This document shows, piece after piece, positions 48,174 to 59,820 of a DNA stretch of 64,000 bases. The number at the start of each line of letters is the position of its first letter. Position 1 is the first letter of the stretch. The notes beneath the pieces are model-generated. The model made no database searches. It worked only from the letters and a program-made list of their open reading frames with translations, and was not told the DNA's origin. The stretch covers positions 132,336,522 through 132,400,521 of the forward strand of contig NC_089490.1 in NCBI RefSeq assembly GCF_036850765.1, given 5' to 3'. Origin of the DNA: Saccopteryx bilineata (taxonomy: Eukaryota > Chordata > Mammalia > Chiroptera > Emballonuridae). The translations under genes were made by a program, and so were the position numbers.

Positions 48174-48521
48174 CAGGGTAAACCTTTTTATACCTACCGC
48201 CCACTTTTGTATCTCTGTTAGTAGTAAAATTTTCTAACCACCCACCAGTTCCACAGGAATGGTGATTTATAAAGTAGGGAAGTAACTTTACTTTATAAAA
48301 TTTATAAAGCAGAGTTACAGCAAGTTAAAGCATATAATAATAATTACTTACCAAGTACTTTATGTCGGATTTTCGCTAAGTTTGGCAGAATAAATCTTTA
48401 TAAAACAACTTACTATAGTTAAATCTATCTTTTTATTTATACTTTGGTTGCTCTGCTACCGCCCACCATGAAAGCTGGAACGCCCACTAGAGGGCGGTAG
48501 GGACCAGGTTGACTGCCACTG
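48174..48521. mobile_element. Non-autonomous hAT transposon (348 bp)
   Basis: Ends CAGGGTAAACC and GGTTGACTGCCACTG, with 8-bp flanks CTTTACCC (48166-48173) and CTTTACAC (48522-48529), a 7/8 target duplication. Inside are repeated 'accgcccac' motifs and, near the right end, the palindrome CGCCCACTAGAGGGCGGTAG. No coding capacity. Confidence 0.75.
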
Positions 48522-48529
48522 CTTTACAC

Positions 48530-49639
48530 TGTACTTAAATAGCTTTCATCTTCTCAACTAGATTAAAACTGAGGGCGGGGCAGGAACTATCTTTCTGAAT
48601 GCTCATAGCAGTCCTCAGCCCTTGCGTGGTCATATCTGAGGACCAGGACCCCATCCTGAGCAGGAAAAGAGAGAGGGGCCAAAGCGAGATGAACTGCAAG
48701 CACTAGTTACAGACAGGCTGGGAGAGCAGGTCCACAAGGACCTGGAAATACCAGGTGATATACCAGGAAGGCTCAGGTAATATTTGATAATCCTGGGCTT
48801 CTGAAAACTCACAGTGAGAGTCTTATCAGGGGCTCAGAGCGCAGCAGTGGGGAATCCCAGGTTAGTGCCATCTTGAGTCAGGCAGGCCTGGGATTCCCCA
48901 GGAAACAGCTGCAACCAGGAAAACAGAGAGTCATCACTGAATGAGACGGACCCTGGACTGTGAGAGGAAGGTGTGACAGAGCAAGACAGGCTCAAGAACC
49001 AGTGTCCGAACCCAGTCCTGGGAGATGGGTCACCAAGGAGCACATAGGAGTCTGTGAGCACCACTGCTCCCAAGCCTGGTGAGGGGCGAGTTGTCAAGAG
49101 TAATGTGGTGCTTCAGCTTTAGTCTGATAGAGGACTTAAAAGAGGAAAAACCAGGTGACAAGGCAGGGCCTACCAAAATATTAAGTGTACTGAGGTCTAA
49201 ACCATATAAAAACAGGTTTGAATGAGTGTAGCAATGGTGTATTGATTTATCCACTTAAAAAAAAAATCTTGTCTTTTTTGCCCATTTTGGTCCCCATTCC
49301 TTTTGCTAAACCCAGCCTTATCTTTCATAATGAAAAGATTTTTGCTCTGCAATTCAGCTAATTAAAGTCTCAAGGGTGGAAGGCCCTTAGCCCATTAATC
49401 AGACTCTGAGCATCAGGATGAATGCTTCTCAGCCCACAGCACCTCCCCCGCCCAGGCCTTGAATCATAGTGGAGGGACTGTCATAAAGAGCAGGGTAAGA
49501 GGAAGCATTGATGAATATGGAGGTGAATGACTTCATCTGACAAGTAGGAAGGCTATTTAAAAGTAAGTTGATGAAGTTCTTTTAAGAGCAAAACAAGCAA
49601 GCATGAAAATATTTAAATGAGTGTATTGCTAGCTTACAT
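48530..49639. other. Unique sequence, no gene seen
   Basis: Contains a 13-bp inverted repeat at 48849-48899 (GGGGAATCCCAGG and its complement, 25-nt loop). Open frames lack domains. Confidence 0.5.
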
Positions 49640-50119
49640 TGTTGTAAAGTACGAGTCCCGGAGAGACACGAGGAATTACAGGAAATTTTTGAGGAATTTG
49701 TTGCTGACGGCTTGCATGGAGCTCAATACAGACTCAAATCATGCAGCCCCGAACAAGCTCAGGAGTTTGCTAATAAAGGCATAAAACCACATTTTGGGTG
49801 GGGGGAGAAGAGCGGGATGCAGGCACCTAGCTAAGCAGGATTACAGAAGTGAAACAGGCTTGTTAAACTAAGGTTATCTTTAGAACAATCGAACAATCTT
49901 GGCTGTGTGGTCCAAATTTCTTAACAGTCAGCTGCAGGCCCCCCTAATGTCTGCGTTTATGCAGACTGTTGAACCTGCATAATAACTTTCCTAAAATGGA
50001 CAAAAATAGTAAAATGCTGAGGCTAAGGAGGCTGGTTTTGTTATAGATCAAATGTATAAGCTAGTCCTGGGTAGCTTACAATGCAAAGGGGTTTACAATT
50101 AGTTGGGTCTCTTGTAACA
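49640..50119 (-). repeat. 3' LTR of the minus-strand provirus
   Basis: On the minus strand it begins TGTTACAAGAG right after a purine-rich AGTAGGGAA (polypurine-tract-like) and ends TTTACAACA, giving TG...CA ends and 480 bp. The env remnant lies directly upstream, as expected for a 3'LTR. Confidence 0.8.
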
Positions 50120-50149
50120 TTCCCTACTGGTTTTACCTATGTAATCAAA

Positions 50150-50581
50150 TCATTGATTTATCTTTATTGCTATTTTGTTGTATGGGTGTGTATGACTTAT
50201 AATTACTATTAATTTAATAGAGTTTACCCTTTCTTGAATAAACCTTGTTATAAAATTGATTAAACATGGTCCTACTATTAGACAAGTTAAAATTAAAGCA
50301 AGAAGACCAATTGCTGCAGACAAAAGGTAGTGATCCATGGTGACCAAATAACATTCTTTGGAGCCAATTCTCTGTTCAAATTCTTTTCTTCTCTTTTCTA
50401 TGTTTGCCCTAACTAAAGATAGGCTTTCTTTAATTACACTAGAATTATTAGTATAGAAACAACAAGTTTCCCTTAATGCTGCACATAAGCCACCTTGTTG
50501 AAGGAAAAGTAAATCTAAGCCTCTTCTATTTTGTAAAATTATTTCCTTTATAGAAATAAACTTGAGGCATAACATTTGCAA
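50150..50581 (-). pseudogene. Endogenous retroviral env, transmembrane subunit remnant
   Basis: 143-codon open piece, minus strand. It contains the immunosuppressive-type segment (begins LQNRRGLDLLF), then the CX6CC motif (C-AALRET-CC), then a membrane anchor (about residues 85-118, hydrophobic, with a GPCLINF-type end) and a short tail. These are marks of gamma-type env. The fusion peptide and nearly all of the surface subunit are missing or unreadable, so it cannot make a fusogenic protein. Confidence 0.9.
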
Positions 50582-51059
50582 GAATATACACTAGGGTCTT
50601 ATTCTGTTCTCTAAACCTGTCCTTTCCTTTGTATAAACCTCTTACAACCTGCAACCTACATAAACCTTTAACTTTTTTACCTATTTAGAAGCAACTAGCT
50701 TTCATAACAACTTACTTTTTTCTTTTTTTTCTCAAAAGTATTCAATACTTTCCACCTTCTATTATTAAAACTATTGATATATAATCCCTTTATAATCGGA
50801 ACTCTTAATTTTTTAAAGATCTTAACCTTCAGTGACAACTTAAATTAGCAATAAGCAATTTTCTTTTAAAATAGGCTTTTTTTTTTTTTTTTGGAGATGT
50901 CCTTCCTCTAAGTAGCTTGTTGGACACATGATTAATATTTATAGGTTATTTTCTATAGAGGTAGCTATGAACATATATATATATATATATTTCTTATTTA
51001 CTTTGTAAGCTTCTCTCCTTACTAAAGGACTTACACCCTTTTCTGTATGACTCGTAGTA
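50582..51059 (-). other. Degenerate retroviral interior between pol and env TM
   Basis: AT-rich with an (AT)n at about 50976-50993. It is where the env surface region should be, but only about 480 bp remain and no frame is readable. Confidence 0.5.
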
Positions 51060-54002
51060 GTACATGTATTAAACCTTAAGATGACTTGTTCTAGCTTTTC
51101 TTTGACCTTAGTTTCCCTCTCTTCCCAAAGTTCAATTATAAGGAGTCGGAGTACCAGGGTGAGGTTCCTCAGGCTTCTGTCCAGCCAGCTTCTGGTTTGT
51201 GGCTGGAGCAGGGCGTGTTGTCCTTCTCAGGGTCCACTTACAGGGGCTGGTGGGATCCATTTGCCTGGTCTCCGAGGGGGTCTCTAAGGGAGCTTAGGAG
51301 AAGGGGCGTTGCCCTGCCTAATACAATTCTATATGGGGTGAATCCTGCCCAGTAGGGGGTGCTTTTAGCTTTTAACAAAACTAAGGAGAATAAGTTAGTT
51401 CAGTTTTCACCAGTTTTTGGAATGAATTTGGTTAGGACTTCTTTCAGCGTTCAGTTTTTCTATTTGTTCTGAACTTTGAGGCCTGTAAGTACAGTGCAAT
51501 TTCTAATTAACATTGAGTGCCTTTCGTACTAGCTGTGAAACCTCGAATATGAACGTAGGCCTATTATTAGACCTAATAGTAATGGGCAAGCTAAATCTGG
51601 GAATAATTTTATACAGTCATTGTCTAATAACTGTTACTGCAGTCTCATTTCTAGTAGGAAAAGCTTTTACCTATCCTGAAAAGGTGTCAATAAAACTAAT
51701 AGATACTTATATCCCTGCACTGGTGGCTTTAATTTAGTAAAATTTATTTCTAAATGTTTACCTGGTGCTTGAACTGTGGTGGTGCAGTGGATAAAGCGTC
51801 GACCTGGAAATGCTGAGGTCGCCGGTTCGAAACCCTGGGCTTGCCTGGTCAAGGCACATATGGGAGTTGATGCTTCCAGCTCCTCCCCCTTTCTCTCTCT
51901 CTCCCTCTCTGTCTCTCTCTCTCCCTCTCTCTCCTTTCTAAAAATGAATAAATAAAATAAATTAAATGTTTACCTGGTAAAGTTCCTCTTTCTCTATTTC
52001 TTTTATAACTTCTCTATTTTGCTTAGTATTTACTTGGACACAGACTAAATACTTGGACACTATGCTTTCCTTGCCTGGGGCTTTAGGCAAGAGAAGTCTC
52101 TTGTCTGGTATTTCTAACTATTCTCTTCTTATTCTTAGTTGTCCTTTTCTAGTTACTAAAATCTCTGAAGGCCCTACTGGTTTTAGGGCTCCTTTATTGC
52201 TGCCTGATTAGTTGACTAACTTTCTTTTGCTTCTATTGAGTCTCCTTTCTGTGCAATGAATAAGGGCTATAGTCTCTGGTAGCCAAATGGCTTCTAATAA
52301 GGCTAAAATTTCTTCCTTGTTTTTGATGTTCTTACTAACGGACATCAGAAATCCTTTCTCTTTGTATAGATTGATGTATAAATATGAGTAGTAGTAGCAA
52401 AAGCATACCTACTGTCAGTATAACTGGAAATTGCTCTTCTTTTTCCTCTCTGAGGGCCTGGATAAGGGCTATATGTTCTGTTTTTTTTGTGCTGAAGTTC
52501 CATGGCTCAGTGCCTGTGACTAGATAACCCAGTCTAGTGTTACTACTGCAGCACCACCATACCTGATGCCATCTTGCACATAACTGCGCCCGTCTGTGTA
52601 CAGTGCCTTATTGGCGTCGGGTAGTGCAGAGTCCTTTAGTGTGGCCGGGCTGTCTGTATGATGTTGATTATCTCCGTACAGCTATGCACGGAGGGGTGGC
52701 TGGGTCACCGTCTGGGAGCAAGCTTGCGGAGTTGATGGCGGTTGTTTTCTGGAACTTTATCCTGGGTTGATCTAGAGCTTGAAACTGGGTTACTCAGGTG
52801 TTTGACATATATCTTTCTGGGGTACCCCCCCTTAGGAGCGCCTCAACTGCATGTGATGCCGTCAGAGTTAGCTCTTGACCTAACGTGAGCTTGTCGGCCT
52901 CTTTGACAAGGACTGCGGCAGCCGCTATGGCTCGCAGGCAGGCACGCCAGCCAGCCACCGCGGGGACTAACAGTTTTGACAGGTACGCTACTGGTCATTT
53001 CTAAGGTCCTAAGGGCTGAGTCAAGACCCCTTTTGCGATTCCCTGAGCTTCATGGATGAATGACTGGAAGGGCTTGGAGCCACCAGGCAGGGTAAGAGGG
53101 GGGCAGCTGTTCGGGCCTTAAGGTCCTCAAAGGCTTTTTGCTCAGTCTCAATCCATTCCAGGGGTTGTGACCCGCCCATGTAAGCACAGAGAGGCTTTGC
53201 TAACTCGGCAAAACCTAGAATCTATAGTCTGCAATATCCTACAGCCCCAAGGAATTCCCTTACTTGCCTTTTATCTGTTGGAGTGGGGATCTGGAGGATG
53301 GCCTCAATGCGATTGTGGGACAGGGTCCTTTGTCCCTTTTTGACCTGGTAGCCTAAATAAGTAACCGCTGGAGTGCAGAGTTGTAGTTGTGCCTTTTTGG
53401 CAGACACTTGGTACGCTAGTGCTTGGAGTGAGGCAAGGAAGTCTCGAGGAGCCTTGAGGCAGCGCTCTTCTGTGGCTGCCGCCAGTAGTGGGTCATCTAC
53501 ATACTGGAGACGGGTGCAGTCTTGGTGATCCTGCTGGAAGGCGCTACCGGCGTTGCAGTGGAGAATAATGGTATGACCACAGGCGGCTGATGGGCAGCCA
53601 GTCCGGGAGGGCTGGTTTCAGCCCAAACCCCTGGGAAACTCTCCTGAAGCTGCTGGAGAAGGGACGGGCTGTTGGTGTCTCTCAGCCTAGTTGATTCCTG
53701 TAAGAGCTATTCCTCGGAGAGAGGGCAGGTTAGGAGTAGCTGTAATCCGACATCTGAAGTTTCCTTCTTGGGCCCTATGGTTAAGGTTGTTTTCCTCTTT
53801 GAATGAAATTGTGGCCTGGAGCTTTTGTAACAAGTTCTGTCCTATTAGAGGGTAGGAGCACTCTGGCATGACCAAGTACGAATGGGTGACAGTTTCTTGC
53901 CCTGGGTCTACTGTCTGCTGGGTGGTCCAAGAGTAGTATGCAGTTTTTCTAGTGGCCCCTTGTACTGGAGTTTTGTGTATGGTGACAGGTCCAAGAGGCT
54001 TA
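51060..54002 (-). pseudogene. Retroviral pol remnants (protease, RT, RNase H, integrase)
   Basis: Order on minus strand: end of protease with the PLIGQNLLQKL segment near 53.83 kb; RT active-site YVDD near 53.50 kb; RT thumb with KKAQL and LGYQVKKGQRTL (53.2-53.4 kb); RNase H-like degraded sequence (52.1-52.9 kb); integrase core with PGKHLEINFTKL and a RPQSSEQIEKLN segment (51.75-51.45 kb). Much of the RT fingers/palm between protease and YVDD has been deleted, and stops are frequent in the integrase. A family C SINE splits the integrase at 51767. Confidence 0.88.
51767..51963 (+). mobile_element. Family C SINE inside retroviral integrase
   Basis: Family C body (AAAGCGTCGACCTGG, GGTTCGAAACC) and A-rich tail with a perfect 15-bp duplication, AAATGTTTACCTGGT, at 51752-51766 and 51964-51978. 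Little diverged, so it inserted long after the provirus decayed. Confidence 0.95.
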
Positions 54003-54010
54003 GTTTAGAC

Positions 54011-56446
54011 CAGGGGTCGGGAACCTTTTTTGGCTGAGAGAGCCATGAACGTCACATATTTTAAAATGTAATTTCATGAGAGCCATACAATATGTTTAAC
54101 ACTAAATACAAGTAAATGTGTGCATTTTATGTAAGACCAACACTTTTAAAGTATAATAAGTCTCTGAATTCTTTTTAATAATGTTGTTATGCTGTTGCTA
54201 ACCAATGATGAATAAAGTACTTCTTACCATTAATGCAACTTCCGGTGCTGCATGGTTTTGCTGATGGCTTTGTAGTCTGGTTGATATGTGGTGAGGTTAA
54301 GCTTCATGCAGGCGCTGAGACTTCCATCCCTTAACCGTGATTGTAGGTTGGTCTTAACATTCTTTAGATGCTCACATGCATACATAGAGCCAAACATTGT
54401 CAGAACAGCAATACTCACACGCTGCAATGTGTGGTATGTGACGGGAAGTGCATTCCAAGTTTTGACATCAGCTGGTCTGCAGGTTAAAGTTTTTTCATTT
54501 CTCCCCACTTGTGTTTGCTCACCAGCTCTGCTTGCTGTCGTGCAAGTCTTTCCAAATCTTCATTCAGTGACTTGAACTTATTCACCCACATGTCTGAGGC
54601 CTTCAGGTCAGCAGCTTGTAGCTCAAAATCTCTGATGGAGACACCAGGGATGTAACTCAGGTCAGCGCTGTCCACTGTACACTCATGTGGATGGGTGATG
54701 AACTTAAAAAGATGAGTGCACTCACGAAATTCTCCAAAGCGCGCTTTGAATGACTGCAGGAGATTAGATGTGAAGCCCACTAGCTGCTGGAGATCAAGAT
54801 GTTGAGCAGGGTCACTTGCTGTGCATGCATCTTTAAACTCTCCCAGTTTTTCAAAGTGTAGTAAAAGATCTTTTCAATGTCGGTGGTGAAGAGTTCCAGC
54901 TTGTTTTCAAATGCAAACACTGCTTGTTGAAGGGATAAGACTGTATTTCCAATGCCTTGCATTTTCACATTGAGTTGGTTCAGATGTTCAGTCATGTCCA
55001 TGAGATAGTAGAACTTCAGGAGCCACTCAGTGTTAGCTAACTCAGGATGCTCGACGTTTTTCATTTCAAGAAAAGTCCAGATTTTGCTCAGACAAGCTGC
55101 GAAACGACTGAGCACCTTCCCTCTTGACAACAAACGCACATTGCTGTGCAGAAGCAGACCAGAATAATTATCCCCAACTTCATCCAGCAGTGTTTTAAAC
55201 TGGCGATCATTTAAAGCTTGGGCAACAATAAAGTTGACCACCCGAATGACCAGCGACATCACCTCACCAAGCTGCTTGCCACACATCTGAGCACAAAGCA
55301 CCTCCTGATGTAGGATGCAGTGAAAACTTAGAATGGGTCTCTTTTCATGTTCACGAAGCACTACAAATCCTCTTTTTCCCCACCATGCACGGAACACCAT
55401 CAGTACACACCAAAAGAAGTTTATCCATTGGTAGATTTTTTTCTTTAGCGAACTCAGTGAAAGACTTGAATAAATCCTCCCCTCTTGTTGTCTCTTTCAT
55501 AGGCAAAAAAGCAAGACTTTCCTCACGTAGTGTGTCACTGACAGCATATCTTGCAATCACGCTGAACTGGGATAAATGGCTTACGTCTGTTGACTCATCC
55601 AAAGCAAGAGAAAAGAATGGTGCTGCATTTATGTCCTTACTGTGTTGCCTCAATTTGATTTGCCATCATGATGGTACGATCGTGAACAGTTCTTGCCAAC
55701 AGAGGCATATCTTTTATTTGTTTGATTATCTTGTCTTTATCCAAAAAGTCGTCAAGCATGAATGTTTTGGCATACTCCCCATCTGTGAATGGCTTTCCGT
55801 TTCTCAGAATTGCTAAAGCACCAGCAAAGCTAGCCAAATTCCAGTCACCTTGTTGGGTCCAAACATGGAGTTGCTGTTGACTAGCTTGCACTCTGCACAG
55901 TAGCTCTTGACCTGCTTTCTTTCTGCTGTCCCTTGCTGGATATTTCGATGCAAATGTAGTATGGCATGTGTTGAAGTGCCGCTTTATATTTGACCGTTTC
56001 ATCGATGCAATTTTATCATTGCATATTAGACACACTGCAGAACCTGCTCCCTCCACAAAGGCTAATTCTTCTGTCCATTCTTGCTGAAAAGTATGATACT
56101 CCTCATCTTTTTTTCTTTTAGCCATCTTCTTTGTTTAAAGGGTTTCTGCAATTAGGTAGCTGACTACTTGATTAAAAGGAGGGAAGTTTACTTCCTGACC
56201 TCACAACGACCTGTGTATGTTAGGCATTATCCAATAAAAATTTGGTGTTGTCCCAGAGGACAGCTGGTGATTGGCTCCAGCCACCTGCAACCATGAAGAT
56301 GCACAGTAGGAAATGAATGGATTGTAATACATGAGAATGTTTTATATTTTTAGCATTATTTTTTTTATTAAAGATTTGTCTGCAAGCCAGATGCAGCCAT
56401 CAAAAGAGCCACATCTGGCTCGCGAGCCATAGGTTCCCGACCCTTG
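54011..56446 (-). mobile_element. hAT DNA transposon, 2.4 kb, with decayed transposase
   Basis: Terminal inverted repeats CAGGGGTCGGGAACC and GGTTCCCGACCCTTG (14/15 complementary). A perfect 8-bp target duplication, GTTTAGAC, lies at 54003-54010 and 56447-56454. Length and coding content mark it as a formerly autonomous element. It inserted in the protease region of the minus-strand provirus. The terminal 200 bp (for example 'gagagccatacaatatgttt') is of the kind that also makes short non-autonomous copies in bats. Confidence 0.96.
54230..56125 (-). pseudogene. hAT transposase, frameshifted
   Basis: The frame opens MAKRKKDEEYHTFQ. It has a BED-type zinc finger (CLIC ... HFNTCH, residues about 32-55), then the catalytic-core start ALDESTD, then CTDGVPCMVG with a second acidic residue, then a helical insertion region with LMDMTEHLNQL, and a C-terminal dimerisation-like region. 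It resembles transposases related to GTF2IRD2/ZBED-like host genes. The open reading is split into five overlapping pieces (56125-55637, 55653-55351, 55400-54780, 54780-54484, 54508-54230), implying at least four frameshifts. The copy is dead, but the domain order is complete. Confidence 0.9.
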
Positions 56447-56483
56447 GTTTAGACTGAATGTGTTGCTCCAATGTCTGTTAGAG
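56447..56483 (-). pseudogene. 37-bp sliver of retroviral protease between two hAT elements
   Basis: Between the two transposons only GTTTAGAC...TGTTAGAG remains. Its minus-strand reading continues that of the flanks at 54.0 and 62.03 kb and covers the protease active-site neighbourhood (D-x-G-A type). Confidence 0.75.
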
Positions 56484-56573
56484 CAGTGGTCCCCAACCCC
56501 TGGGCCACGGACTGATACCAGTCTTTGGGCCATTTGATACAGGTCCACAGAGAAAGAATAAATAACTTACATT

Positions 56574-56942
56574 TGATAGATATGTGTATTCCAAACTGCC
56601 CTCTTGATGTTCCGCTTATCTGTCAGACCTCACCCTTACTGGACTATCGCCCCTGAGACAGAGAAATTCCAAAAAGCTGACAAGCTGCCCCAAGGAAGGG
56701 CTCCGGACATACCAGGACTTTTGATTCAACACCCACATGCTCGAAGCCCCCCAAGGAGGAGCATTCCGGACATACCAGGACTTTGGCCTCAGTATCCCCT
56801 CAGGCTCTCCCAAATACTATATAACTCGCCCCTAGTCTGTAACCGGTGCTCTTCTCCTCCAGAGAAGTGCCCAGCAGGGTTCCTTTCTTGCTTTCAATAA
56901 AGCCTGTTACTCTGGTCTTTCGGACTCCCATGGATTCCAACA
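56574..56942 (+). repeat. 5' LTR of the plus-strand provirus
   Basis: Starts TGATAGATATG and ends GATTCCAACA. Contains 'ctatataactcgcccc' (TATA-like, about 56815) and CAATAAAGCC (polyadenylation signal, about 56895). Internal direct repeat 'ggacataccaggactttt' occurs twice. Confidence 0.95.
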
Positions 56943-56944
56943 TT

Positions 56945-56962
56945 TGGTGCCAAAACCCAGGA
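56945..56962 (+). other. Primer-binding site, tRNA-Phe type
   Basis: TGGTGCCAAAACCCAGGA, two bases after the LTR, fits the 3' end of tRNA-Phe with few mismatches. This places the provirus in an ERV-F-like group. Confidence 0.8.
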
Positions 56963-58330
56963 TAGGGTACTAACTGCCTGGATGATCCCTCTTTGCCGTC
57001 CAAACTTACAACCAGGGAAGCAATGGGCAGCGGCAGCTCATCCCAGGCTTACTCCCTGATTCTGTTTGGACATGTAATTGTAGGTCGATTGACCGGCAGT
57101 CTAACCCTGTCCTGAACCCCTGCTGGACCAGAAAGGTAAGGAGTTTCTCCCTTCCCCTTCCCCGGTTGGCCTCCAAATTTCTCTCCAAAACACCCCTTCC
57201 TGGTCGGACAGTTTTGACTTCGGACCCCATACCTACGGGTGGTCTGCCTCTACTCCTTTATGGACTTCTACGAGAGTCTAGGCGCGCCTAGCCAGGCCAC
57301 TCTCCTACATCCCGGGATCTCAGCCTTGGGGTGACGACCTCTTGTCTGAGACTCTCTTTCTATGGAGATTTTCTCCTCTCGGAAATGTGACTGAAGGCGG
57401 GGACACCCCCTTCTCTCACCAGTCTCCTCTACTGTGGGCTCCTCTCAGTCCAAACCATCCAGCCAGGCTCCCCTCGGAACATGGGCTCCTCCCAATCTCA
57501 GGCCTCAGAGACTATTCCTCTACTCCTTTGGGACTCACCCTACTCTCTGAGGTTCACCGTTTGGGAGGTTTCTACTCCAAGTGGCCAGTTTCTACGGACT
57601 TCCTTGAAAATCTAGGCACCTAGCCAGGTTGCTTTCTACTACTATTACTATATCCTAAGAGATCTTGACAATTTCTGCCACCGGACGGGGAGGGCATCAG
57701 AGATTCCTTACATGTGCAGGCCTTTCCTTCCCTGTTCTCTCCTGTCCTTAATTTCTGTACTGCTTGTTCTACACGCAGGCCGTTTTTGGCCAAAGAAACC
57801 TCACCTAAAATCTCCTCTCCTAATCTTTCCTTCTCTGCGGACTCCCAACTCTCTCCCTCCTGCCTGACCCCCAGGGCACCCCTCTCTCGGGACCCCTCTC
57901 TAATTTCTCTACAAATCTCTTTCACTCAAGTCTCTTCCCTCTTCCTTCCAAGAGCCCCCTCCCTTCTCCACTGTGTTCTTCATCCCCTCCCCACTTCTTA
58001 GAAGCTGTGGCTCTGGCTGCTCCTTCCTGCTTACAAACTGCATTCTGTCTGTCTCTTCTCCAACCCCTCCTCCCTCCTTACAAACTGTAACTGTGCCTCT
58101 TTCCTCCTTGCCCTCTCCCCTTTCCTCAGAGCTCTAAATCTTTTTTGGCTCCTCTGACCACATGGCACTTTAATCTCCTTCTCCTCCTGCAGATTCTGAC
58201 CCTCCTTCTTTCCATCCAGCTGCTCACACTGTCCATCCGTCTGCTTTCTCTCTTCCTCCCCTCTATGCTGACAACTCCCTGCCATCTCGAAAAACTTAAA
58301 AAAACAGAATTGTATATTAAGCTATGTGAG
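56963..58330 (+). pseudogene. Leader and gag-position remnant
   Basis: C/T-rich sequence with short open pieces (57342-57623, 57714-58001). No capsid or zinc-knuckle motif could be read. Assigned to gag by position between the primer site and pol. Confidence 0.5.
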
Positions 58331-59110
58331 TAAGTAATCTGTCTTGTCTCTTTGTTTGTCAGAAAATATCTCTAGTATAATTTTAATTGAAACAAGTAAA
58401 GCACACTCATTTAAATTTCTTAATTCATAATATGTGAAGTCTTTGTTTAATGTGTACCTGTGTCTGTTTCTAAGGCCTTAAACCAATAATTACCTACCTC
58501 TTAAACCAGGCTTAGCCTTATACCTAATCAATGAGGCAGTAATTCCCCTCCATCCAGTAGTCTCTAATCTCTACAGGTCCTAGATGTCAAGAATGCCTTC
58601 TTTACCATTCTTTTACACCATGACTTTTACTTTCTGTTTACCTTTATCTGGACACTAATGCAGCCCAGCAATTTATGTAGACTGTCTTACCCCAGGGGAT
58701 CAAAAACAGCCCACACCTGTTTGGGTAGGCACTAGCTCAGGATTTAGCAGCATGTAATCTCAAAACTAGTACTCTCTTACCATATCTAGATGACCTACTC
58801 CTCTGCAGCCTTCCCTGCCTGCCTCAAGGAGACACACTGCCACCCTTCTTAACTTCCTCGCTATGAAGTGATATCGTGTCTTCTCTGCTAAGGCTCAACT
58901 TTATTTTCAGTCCCTAGTCTATCTAGGCATTGCCTTAACCCCCACCACCTGAAGTCTCACCCTAGATCAAACTCAGACCCTCCGCAGTTTCCAACTACCT
59001 ACCACCGCAAACCAAATCCTTTCTCTCCTCAGTCTAATAGGCTTTTTTAAACACTGGATTTCCAATTTTGCTCTTAGTCAAGCCCCTCAGTGAGATCTTC
59101 TGAGCATGGC
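58331..59110 (+). pseudogene. Reverse transcriptase remnant of the plus-strand provirus
   Basis: Readable motifs in shifted frames: DVKNAFF-like (near 58.59 kb), LPQG (near 58.69 kb), catalytic YLDDLL (near 58.79 kb), LGIALTP-type thumb sequence (near 58.93 kb). Stops and frameshifts are common. RNase H and integrase are missing. Confidence 0.8.
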
Positions 59111-59815
59111 TTTTTAGGTCTATAATGGCCAAGGAAGTAACAGAAAAGGCAAATAAGGCCCAAAAGAAGTCAGGAAATACCAGCTTTTGGCTCCAGCACC
59201 ATAAAGGGCTTCATAGAATTCCATCAGGGCCCTACTTCAAGAGTGGAAAGAAAGGTCATTGAACTGAAGCCTGCCAGGCTTCCCAGCCCCATCAAGGGAC
59301 ACAATTCTGCTATGGAAAGAGGGACACGAGAAGGTAAGCTGCCCCCTTGCTCCATGGAGGGAGGGTTCAGTCTCTTCTAGCCCTGCTCCAGCTACCTGTG
59401 ACCTGACCTTGCCCAGTAGCATGCTGGGAATTGCCATTGAAGGCCCAAGGACATCGTTCACGAGCCTAAGGTATTTCTTCCAAGTAAAAGATAAACTGAT
59501 CTTCATTTCCTGTAAACATAAGGACCATCTACTATGCCTTACCTAAATATTTTAATTTTATTTATCCCTCAAAGATCTTTACTGTGGGTATTGACAGTCT
59601 GATTTTGTTACTTTATTTAATGTATAGTATCTCCTTTATTCCTCTTATCTCAATGCCCCATGCCTATTGTAGGCTGGGACCTGCTGCTAATTCCAGCTAG
59701 CAGCAGTGGTCACTAGGACTTAAACTCTAGCTGCAAAGTATAGAAATGTAATCACCCTTTCCCTAAGTACTTGCAGGATTTACAGGTTACTCAGCGAACT
59801 GTTTAAAGACTGTCC
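59111..59815 (+). other. Unassigned provirus interior
   Basis: Between RT and env. No integrase motif seen. Possibly deleted/rearranged pol-env junction. Confidence 0.4.
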
Positions 59816-59820
59816 AAGAG

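Noticed and set aside
48600..49260. Possible LTR or CpG-island-like region
   Set aside because: No TG...CA ends, target duplication or polyadenylation signal could be found.
45302..49641. Shared 14-mer GCTAGCTTACATTG at 45302 and next to the LTR at 49628
   Set aside because: In 64 kb several 14-mer coincidences are expected by chance.
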